This document shows positions 55,566 through 64,000 of a DNA stretch of 64,000 bases, piece by piece. Under the pieces are notes generated by a model. The model searched no databases and had not been told where the DNA came from. It worked only from the letters and a program-made list of their open reading frames with translations. The stretch lies in NCBI RefSeq assembly GCF_964340395.1, contig NC_135569.1, forward strand, positions 14,409,519 through 14,473,518, read 5' to 3'. Both the position numbers and the translations under genes were made by a program. Position 1 is the stretch's first letter; each line of letters starts with the position of its first letter. The DNA comes from Glandiceps talaboti (Eukaryota; Hemichordata; Enteropneusta; Spengelidae).

Positions 55566-58500
55566 AGAGCCGACAGAGTACATGGATTTTAACCTACCTG
55601 GTAACAACTACCTGATCACAGATACCAGACTAACAGATAGTGATATGTTACCACTATATCACACACTGAGAAACAGTACCTATGTACAGTCCATTGATAT
55701 GAGGTACAACGACATAGGTGATGAAGGAGCTAAACATATTGCTAAACTCTTGGAGGTTAGTACACAACTTTACCCTTCCCTTCCCCTCTCCAATCGTGTC
55801 CCCAAAATTTGCATATGGTATATTTTGCCACCCATACTTAAAATACAGTATGCAGGGCTCAAAATTAATATCCCATTGACGACCAATTCTTGCCACGAGG
55901 CTACCATAATTTGCAGCCGGTAGCCCACTCAGGCTACCACTGATTATGTGATGAGGATTGAAGATTTATGGACATGAAAGTATTTTATTAACACACATAT
56001 TTCCAATAGAGGAAATCTGTTTTCAGTTCAGGAATAACGGACTACAGGTCACAATCCTTAGGCCTCCAATTTCTGAAATTGGTAGCCCACTAGGACTACC
56101 ATGGAAAAAATGGTGAATTTTAAGCCCTGATATGTACATCATGTATGCAAGTTGGTATAGGTGTAATTTGTTCAAAATGACTGAGTGTGTGTACTGATAT
56201 CCAGGGTGTATGAATATCTCTGAGAAAGAAGGCAGAGGTACGATTAACATCATCAGCTACATTTTACCCAGAGCCCACTCATCAAAATGATTCTTACAAA
56301 TAATGTGTTTTTGCTAAGGTTGCCATGGTAACAGAAAGGAGGAAAAGTGGTAAAAGTAGCAGGGTTTGTCATAGAATCTATGATAATTTTGATGTGGAAT
56401 ACTGGAAAAATGACATGGGAACCCTTGTAGATTTTACCTACTTGTTGCCCATCAGTAGCAAAAACATTGGACAGTCATGTTTTGAAGAGTTGCATTTGGT
56501 GGAATTTTGAAAAAAAAAACACTCTTGCAGTAATAATAACGATTACATGTACCAGTTTTAATAAACTCATCTATACTTATGACAAAATACTAATTATTGA
56601 TTCTGTTAAAAATAACCCAATCCTTACTTTCATTTCTGACAAATTGTATATCTTGTAGGAGACGATTATGTTGAGGTCTCTGAATCTGATGTGTAATAAC
56701 ATTGGACCAGAGGGGGGTAGAGCAATTGCAACTGCCTTACAGGTAAGGTGATAAGACTTTCACTATCTGATATGAAATTGGACTAGAGGGGGGTAGAGTA
56801 ATTGCAACTGCCTTACAGGTAAGATGATAAGACTTTCATTATCTGATATGAAATTGGACTAGAGGGGGGTAGAGCAATTGCAACTGCCTTACAGGTAAGA
56901 TGATAAGACTTTCATTATCTGATATGAAATTGGACTAGAGGGGGTAGAGCAATTGCAGGTAGTTTACAGGTAAGATGATAAGACTTTCTCTATCTCTGAT
57001 ATGAAATTGGACTAGAGGGGGGTAGAGCAATTGCAACTGCCTTACAGGTAAGATGATAAGACTTTCTCTATCTCTGATATGAAATTTGACTAGAGGGGGG
57101 TAGAGCAATTGCAGGTAGTTTACAGGTAAGATGATAAGACTTTCTCTATCTCTGATATGAAATTGGACCAGAGGGGGGTAGAGCAATTGCAACTGCCTTA
57201 CAGGTAAGATGATAAGACTTTCATTATCTGATATGAAATTGGACTAGAGGGGGGTAGAGCAATTGCAACTGCCTTACAGGTAAGATGATAAGACTTTCAC
57301 TATCTGATATGAAATTGGACTAGAGGGGGGTAGAGCAATTGCAGGTAGCTTACAGGTAAGATGATAAGACTTTCATTATCTGATATGAAATTGGACTAGA
57401 GGGGGGTAGAGCAATTGCAACTGCCTTACAGGTAAGATGATAAGACTTTCATTATCTGATATGAAATTGGACTAGAGGGGGGTAGAGCAATTGCAACTGC
57501 CTTACAGGTAAGATGATAAGACTTTCACTATCTGATATGAAATTGGACTAGAGGGGGGTAGAGCAATTGCAGGTAGCTTACAGGTAAGATGATAAGACTT
57601 TCATTATCTGATATGAAATTGGACTAGAGGGGGGTAGAGGAATTGCAGGTGGCTTCCAGGTATGATAATGAGACTTACTAGTATTCTCTATCTGATATGA
57701 AATTGGACTAGAGGGGGGTAGAGCAATTGCAGGTGGGTTAGAGTAAGATGATAGGACTTATTCTGATATGAAATTGGACTAGAGGGGGGTAGAGTAATTG
57801 CAGGTAGGTTAGAGTAAGATGATAGGACTTATTCTGATATGAAATTGGACTAGAGGGGGGTAGAGTATTTGCAGGTAGGTTAGAGTAAGATGATAGGACT
57901 TATTCTGATATGAAATTGGACTAGAGGGGGGTAGAGTAATTGCAGGTAGGTTAGAGTAAGATGATAGGACTTATTCTGATATGAAATTAGACTAGAGGGG
58001 GGTAGAGTATTTGCAGGTAGGTGAGAGTAAGATGATAGGACTTATTCTGATATGAAATTGGACTAGAGGGGGGTAGAGTAATTGCAGGTAGGTTAGAGTA
58101 AGATGATAGGACTTATTCTGATATGAAATTGGACTAGAGGGGGGGGGGTAGAACAATTGCAGTAAGATGATAGGACTAATTCTCTATATGATATATGAAT
58201 TTGAATATTGCTGAAAGTCCATACTAACATACGAATGTACACAAGGAAGTAAGGGCACATGGTATGCGGCACCAGGATCTGTAGAGCCAGTTATGCACAA
58301 CAGTATATTTTGGTTATGGAAGATTTGGCCATTGCATATGTAATATAAGGGTGGCAAGAGAACTCCCAGGTTTGATAAAGTGAGGACTAAAATTTGTTAT
58401 GGCTGCTGATCATTTAGGCCAAATAAAAATAAAAATGTGTGTTCCCGATAACCCAACAGACCCTAGTTTAAACTGTCGACCTAAAATTCTGTAATAGTTT

Positions 58501-59343
58501 CCTTTAATAAAAAAACTACTTTTCAGTAAAATATTCTATGTTTCTTTACTAAGCTACTTAAATAACTGAACAAACTTACCTTTGATTTTTTTTTGAAGAC
58601 AAATGAAACATTAGTTTCATTAAAAATGAATGGAAACAAAATAGGTAACAAAGGAGGTATGGCGTTTGCTGGTATCCTACAAGTCAACACTACATTGGAA
58701 GAATTAGATTTAGGTGATACCGACCAGGTAAGATATCACTTGATGTTATTCTGATTAAAACAGATAAAAATGAGTCAGACAGAATCCCTATGGTGCGTCG
58801 GAGCAAGTGTGGTGTACTCGGGGTATTGGCACGAGAGTTTGCAGTGTTCTCTGCTGCTATACTTTCATGAGCGTACATGTAGTGAGTGAAAGTACAGCAG
58901 AATAAGCTGCAAACACGAGTGCGAATACCTCAAGTATGACACACTTGCATCCACTTGTCCTAATAAGGTTCTGTTATTATTACATATGTTTATCTGAAAC
59001 TCTAAATTTCTGAATCAGTAAAAAACAATAGTGTATGATCGTATGGTTTTATTTACAACAAACGAACGTGTCCTCATTTGCATATCACTTGCATGCAGGT
59101 TTACAATAATGTTTGCAGTATTGTACAGTAGTACAAATACAACTGGTATATATGTACACTGGTGCAATTTTAGTAATCTCTGGTACATATGTAATAATAG
59201 ATTTTATATGAATGTGTCCATTCAATACGAATAACTTACCACACTTAGAAAACATACATGCAATGAATTTACAACCAATTATAATGGAAGACAATTGAGT
59301 AGAAATGTCGTACAGGATTTTGGCACAAAACAAATTCTTTTGG

Positions 59344-59416
<73 letters not shown>

Positions 59417-60254
59417 AGAAACAAAGACTAACATTATTACATTGTATTGTCTGTCTGAACAAATATTTAATACTAATACAGAGCCAATTTTATTATACCA
59501 TGCACAAGCCAGGGTCAACAAAAAATATGGAATATATGCTCTGGTCATTCTACATTACGACAAAGTGTCTCTGTCATGACAACACATGTCTACTTGACTG
59601 GTTCTGCTGTGTTCGAAATATGAATCATATATTGAAAATTGCCAGTACTTTCCCTGATTTAAAAAAAAAAATTACTGCCGCTGGTATAATTATATTATCC
59701 TGAATATTTTTCTTCATTCAGGGGGAAAATATGCGGGACCAAAAGGTATTCACTATGAGTCTAGCGACTCTTAGTGACAAAGCCCCCTTAGGTCATTCAT
59801 ATTTTCCTTGGCTGAAGAAGAAAAATATTGGGGAATAAATATCTATATGTAGCAATACATGTATTCAAGGAGGTTATACATCAAAAAATCATATTGTAAC
59901 TATTTCCTCATGAGAACAAGACATTCTTTTGACCTTCCAGAGTGGCAATGACACTAAACCGTTTGCATTCTGTTTTGCAGGCAACAGAGAGTGTGATTGC
60001 ATTTGCCACAGTTTTAAACCAGAATAAATCTATTCGACATTTCAACTGTAATCGGCCTTTGTTGTTCAGTCACCAAGAAGAAACGACAGTTCACATGGCT
60101 AGAATGTTAAAGGTTAATAAAACATTGAAAGAGCTCCATCTTCAGAAATACGACATGAGAAATTTTGGAGCCGAAAGACTTGTTGAGACGTTGATAGAGA
60201 ACATATCCTTATCGTATCTTGATCTTAGTTGGTAAGTGTTAGTTATGTCTTAAT

Positions 60255-60285
<31 letters not shown>

Positions 60286-62890
60286 CTATTGAATTCTGAT
60301 GTCAGTGTAGTACTTGTTAACTGTATATCAGCTGGCAATTGACAACTTCAATTGTACAACCAGCCAGCTGTCAGGCAGGTGGCCAGTTTACAATATTTAT
60401 TGAAACAGAACACACCACTACAGATATTGGAATCTGAGAAAATAGATGTGTGTGTTTCTATTTCAGTAGCCGTATCACCTGTGATGGCGCCAAACACATA
60501 GCCAGGTTATTAAAAACAGAATACACATACACCACTACAGATATTGGCATTTGACAACATGTGACTGTGTTTAATTTCAGTAATCGTATCACCCGTGATG
60601 GCGCCAAACACATAGCCAGGTTATTAAAACAGAACACACCGCTACAGATATTAGACCTGGGGTACAATAGAATAGAGGATGATGGAGCTATGTGCATAGC
60701 AGAGGCAATAGGAGATTTCAATAACAATCTTACACAGTAAGTATATATTAATTTGGATGAACCAGTGATTACTTGCACTGATATTTATCAGCTGTGGATG
60801 CAAGTTATCAGAGAGTCCCCACATGATGAAAACTTGCCATCCTAGATGCCACTGTTCTAAGTAAATAATTCATACTCAATGATGGCTTACATCAACATGT
60901 CACAATAAGTACTAATTTGTCTACTCTGTTTGCTTGTCTATAGTTGATGGGCCAGTGTTGTATTGTAGTATTTACCATAAATGTAGTGAGAGTGACTTAC
61001 GTAGTACGTACTTGTTATATTTGATTTCAGCTTGGTGATAACCAGTAATCAGATCAGAGGAAAAGGACTGTGTGCTATAGCTAAAGCCATGAAGAGCAAC
61101 ATTTCACTGACCAATATCTACATCTGGGGAAATGCTCTTGAAACACCAGCATGCGTGGTAAGTGTGCATCTGTGAACATACTTTAATCATAAAACCACAG
61201 GCTGTAGTACGGCACTGTACAAGATGTACCACCACCTTGAATGAGCACAAAAATGTCCTCTGGCTATTACTTTATAGGGTTGTTGGTGGCTGAGTGGTTA
61301 AACCACTTGGCTCTTACCACTGTGGTCAGAGTTCAAACCCATTCACGGTTTGATTAAATTTACCAGCTGTAAGTAAGAAGAGTGTCATTCAGTTTGACTC
61401 TACCAAACAACACAGGTTTTCCCCGGGTACTCCGGTTTCCTCCTGCACTAACACTGAACCCATCCCTTGCTGGACTTCTTGGGAGATAAGTGTTTATATA
61501 CTTAAAGAACTATCCAGTATAAGTAAAGATTATTAGTTACCGTACACTCTTCAAAACATATACTTTGAACTGAATCACTCCTATCCAACTATAAAGCCTA
61601 ATGCAGATATTGTTGATCATACCTATTATAACAAGCTCTAGCCAGGTTCACCAAAAAATATGGAATATATACTCTGGTCGTTCTATGTCTCGACAACACA
61701 CATCTACATTGCGAATGTGTGTCTCCATCATTTGTTCTGCTGTGTTCGAACCATGAGTCAAAAAGCTCAAAATTGCCATTACTTTCCCGATTTTTGAAAA
61801 ATATTAATGGTGCTGGTATAATTATATTATTCGGATTATCCTAATATTTTTCTTCATTCAGCCGGAAAATACTCGTGACCTAAATGTTGTCACTACGAGT
61901 CACTATGACAAGGGCCCCTTAGGTCACTGCATTTTCATTGGCTGAACAAAGACAAATATTGGGGAATAATATCTAAGTGTTACGTAGTCAATATTTTGGG
62001 GTAATATCGGTACTTGTAGTATTTTAGTTTTGATGATATTTTATTACTTCTCATTAAGCAATACTGAAATATATTTGAAGACTATGTGACAAAAGAGTTC
62101 ATACTCTGCAGAGTAGTTTACTGTAGGCATAGATCTATGGGTATAATTTTCAACTCATAAAGCCAAGGATTCAATCCCAGCTTCTTGGATTAATGTTATC
62201 AGAGCCATAATTTTTATTTGGCACCATTCTTTTCTTCAGGATCAACATGTTTATAGCTATGCTAGACAACTTTTTTCTTTTTCACACCAAAATGTTAATG
62301 CTAAGCCATAAGAGGTTCTTTAAATTTCAGGATTTCAATCCCGGGTTTTTCATCGTTGCAAATCCCAGCCTCTTTTAAGACACCGTTCGCGGAAGAAATA
62401 ACAGCTCTAGTTTGCGAGAATGGGGTTCTTGTATTAGTGCAATCTTCTTAGTAGACTGTAAGATACGTTGTGCCTTTCCGCCCTCGCCAGTGGTGTAGGA
62501 GGGGTTGACCGGTGTATGAGGGCGCCCTGTCACGGCGTACCTTACAGACTATTTTCATAGGTGGAGCCATATGAATTATATAGGATCATTCTTTTGTTCT
62601 GGACTAACTTTTGTATAATCTGCCAGATAACTATTTTCCATGTATACCTGAATTTTAGTCCTAATCAGGACAAGGACCTCAAATTGTTTTATTTCGTATA
62701 TTGATAGGCCTTCAATGAGTTGACAGAAACTGGTAGATTGGAACTCCCAAACACTGATGTACAACCCTATGTTGTGGATGGAGTGGTGTATCTCTCAGAG
62801 TTATCACATGGTATCCGCAGACACTACTACTGGACACCATTCTTTGGCCCTGATGTCGAAGACCAAAAATCAAAGAGTATTTTGATGTGA
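55566..62890 (+). CDS. LRRC34: LRRC34 homologue, leucine-rich repeat protein (5' partial)
   Basis: Seven plus-strand exons: 55566-55755, 56659-56742, 58599-58727, 59981-60231, 60581-60736, 61031-61157 and 62708-62890, stop TGA at 62888. All are GT-AG with consistent phases, about 372 residues. Repeats are of the ribonuclease-inhibitor/NLR type with 28-residue units (NNIGPEGGRAIATALQ, NKIGNKGGMAFAGILQ, NRITRDGAKHIARLLK, NQIRGKGLCAIAKAMK). Diagnostic LRRC34 stretches are SVIAFATVLNQNKSI, NRPLLFSHQEETTVH, IYIWGN and the C-terminal VDGVVYLSELSHGIRRHYYW. Mammalian LRRC34 is expressed in pluripotent and germ cells and is reported in the nucleolus. The upstream exon should supply two bases to complete the first codon; it was not found. 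Two exons have been partly amplified in the introns (see 56700-58170 and 60395-60580). Confidence 0.93.
56700..58170. repeat. Minisatellite made of an LRRC34 exon end plus its splice donor
   Basis: About 20 units of 68-82 bp starting from the 3' half of exon 56659-56742 and the first 40 bp of its intron. Each has ttggactagaggggggtaga, and the left two-thirds keep the exon end (ttacag) followed by gtaagatgataagact. The right-hand units (from about 57715) lose the donor and read ggttagagtaagatgat. The first unit is the real exon. Confidence 0.95.
58778..58974. mobile_element. Foldback element
   Basis: Imperfect inverted arms (gacagaatccctatggtgcg facing taataaggttctgtta; gtattggcacgagagtttgc facing gcaaacacgagtgcgaatac), starting about 50 bp after the donor of exon 58599-58727. 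Confidence 0.65.
59341..59417. repeat. TTGA microsatellite
   Basis: Pure (TTGA)n, 18 units or so, in an LRRC34 intron. Confidence 0.95.
59490..59845. repeat. Dispersed repeat family R, copy 2
   Basis: Closely matches 61640-61980 (aaaaaatatggaatata, ggttctgctgtgttcgaa, tggtataattatatta, ggtcattcatattttccttg) and more weakly 9240-9610. It ends just before exon 59981-60231. Confidence 0.65.
60245..60290. repeat. ATTT microsatellite
   Basis: (TTTA)n of about 10 units starting 20 bp downstream of an LRRC34 splice donor. Confidence 0.9.
60395..60580 (+). pseudogene. Partial tandem duplicates of LRRC34 exon 60581-60736
   Basis: At a period of about 112 bp, two partial copies precede the real exon. 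The nearer keeps an acceptor (tatttcag at 60466) and the exon start (SRITCDGAKHIARLLK) but runs into an in-frame TGA near 60550 and lacks a donor. The farther keeps only the aacagaacacaccactacag end. Confidence 0.85.
61280..61530 (+). mobile_element. tRNA-derived SINE, copy 2
   Basis: Starts ggtggctgagtggttaa (A box), then tggtcagagttcaaaccc (B box), then gattaaatttaccag, the block ggttttccccgggtactcc and tcctgcactaacact, ending near taagtaaag. The body after the tRNA head matches the V-SINE/DeuSINE-like layout seen in many animals; the family is not assigned. It lies in an LRRC34 intron. Confidence 0.75.
61640..61980. repeat. Dispersed repeat family R, copy 3
   Basis: Third copy of the family at 9240-9610 and 59490-59845. 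The terminal part has cagccggaaaatactcgtgacc facing ggtcactgcattttcattggctg, so the right end itself is a hairpin. Confidence 0.65.
62456..62547. mobile_element. Short MITE, ends CTGTAAG...CTTACAG, copy 2
   Basis: 92 bp. The right end (ggcgccctgtcacggcgta followed by ccttacag) is the complement of the left end of the copy at 1134-1270. In the last LRRC34 intron, about 160 bp before the final exon. Confidence 0.65.
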
Positions 62891-64000
62891 AACGATGGTA
62901 TACAATGTATATTGTCAGTGGTGTATTCTAGGATTTGAGAAGCCTGTATACAGAGGGCAGTAAAGCTGGTAAAATTGGTAATTTTCAACATGCTATAATT
63001 TTGGTGGAGTGGTGGATGGGTTGCTTGAAAACATGGAAACTCTGGAATATGGTATATTTTACCTGTTTTCCACCTTTCCTATAAATGCTCAGTATTTTAT
63101 TATGGCCTTGCGCAACACCAAAGAGACAGTACTGGAAATTTGGTAAATTCACATGCTAAGCAGAATGTTTGGGAAGAGCTTGGAAACCAGGTAGCTTGTA
63201 CCCCTGTGCCACCATACCGTAAACATTGTCATCATCACTGTTTTGCCAAGATCTTAGAACAGCATTGAATAAGAACCGCTGGAAATTTGATGACATTTGC
63301 ATAATTTCCAACACATTCTAAAATTTGGAAAGAACCACAAGTTAAGAACCTGTGAAATTCAAGTAGATCTCACCAAATTTCACATCAATGCGGTCATCAC
63401 TCGTGGTAGGTGTTTTGATATAGATAATTTATTTAAAAGCATAGGAGATTCATTCATATTTTTGGAACAATAACTAGTAAAATGCTTGAGAAAATATAGT
63501 CAATTTTACCAATTTTACTGCCCGCTTACAAAACACTGCTGATATACCATCTCAGACACAGGACAACTTGTGAAGTTATAGATATTACTTCCATCAATGT
63601 GAAGATCCACAAAGAGAAGATATGTGAACATTGTCTTTAAAGTTGTTGTAATTTCCAGTCAGTAATAGGCCATTCCAGACTACAAACAGAAAATTGAGAA
63701 TACAGCGCCCTTGCTCAAATTTGGGGTACCATCACCTCATATTACCGTTTCTTAAGAGCTTTGTCCCATGGTATTCTATGAAGTGTAAATCAGGGATGTC
63801 GTTGGTATTGTTCAGACATCGAGAAAAGCAGCAGTGTTCTCTGTTTAACTGAATAACCTATACCATGTATACCCCCAAAGTACACACAGACAGGAAGTAG
63901 AGTGCCACTGTGAAAAATTTAGGAAAGGCCTGTTGTGACACCACCAACTGTAACTCTGAATTTCAAAGCAAAAAATCTGGCTCTTTTTTCTTCACAGCTT
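62891..64000. other. LRRC34 3' flank, no further gene recognised
   Basis: AT-rich with no supported exon. I saw no canonical AATAAA close to the stop codon, so the 3' UTR end is not placed. Confidence 0.35.

Noticed and set aside
61280-61360. Possible tRNA gene
   Set aside because: A-box and B-box are present, but the cloverleaf is not complete and the sequence continues into a SINE body shared with 44560-44697.

Overview
The window is animal nuclear DNA. Genes are split by GT-AG introns of roughly 0.2-2.5 kb, the sequence is AT-rich, tetranucleotide microsatellites (TTGA, CATA, GTAT) are dense, and the mobile elements belong to families typical of invertebrate animals: CR1-like LINE, Penelope-like, Crypton, an XPG-nuclease transposon that looks like Academ, tRNA-SINEs and many foldback MITEs. 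A marine invertebrate (hemichordate, lancelet, mollusc or similar) fits best; I cannot name the species.

Four host genes can be reconstructed exon by exon with matching intron phases. (1) 1-4999, minus: an SLC45-family sugar/proton symporter, lacking only its last exon(s), which lie off the left edge. (2) 19803-25426, minus: a P-loop GTPase with two tandem homologous N-terminal domains and a C-terminal CaaX-type tail, 5' end missing. (3) 39171-51035, minus: a complete 13-exon UTP3/SAS10 small-subunit-processome gene of 522 codons. (4) 55566-62890, plus: an LRRC34 leucine-rich-repeat gene, complete except for its 5' exon(s). A small possibly secreted ORF lies at 52882-53217, minus.

Between the genes the window is mostly mobile DNA. 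6.9-9.2 kb holds a CR1-like fragment split by a TGTT...AACA insertion with a 4-bp target duplication. 10.2-19.1 kb holds a nested pair: a 6.8-kb element with an intact 1505-codon transposase/XPG-nuclease-like ORF, inside an outer element with 52-bp terminal inverted repeats, a 6-bp target duplication and arrays of the palindrome TCGTAATTACGA at both ends. 20.1-22.4 kb holds two Penelope-like 3' ends embedded in CATA microsatellite. 25.9-27.3 kb is an intact Crypton-type tyrosine recombinase ORF. 28.3-35.5 kb is a tandem segmental array of at least five units, each ended by a LINE 3' fragment. 36-39.7 kb holds elements with tandem cores, ACAG-type microsatellite and a terminal hairpin (pearl/Helentron-associated type).

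A MITE family with termini CAATCTGATTAAAATC recurs across the window; four copies carry 9-bp target duplications, pointing to a Mutator-like parent not present here. The host genes are functionally unrelated (membrane transport, GTPase signalling or defence, ribosome biogenesis, germline/cilium-associated LRR protein), so the window is a gene-plus-transposon neighbourhood and not a functional cluster.
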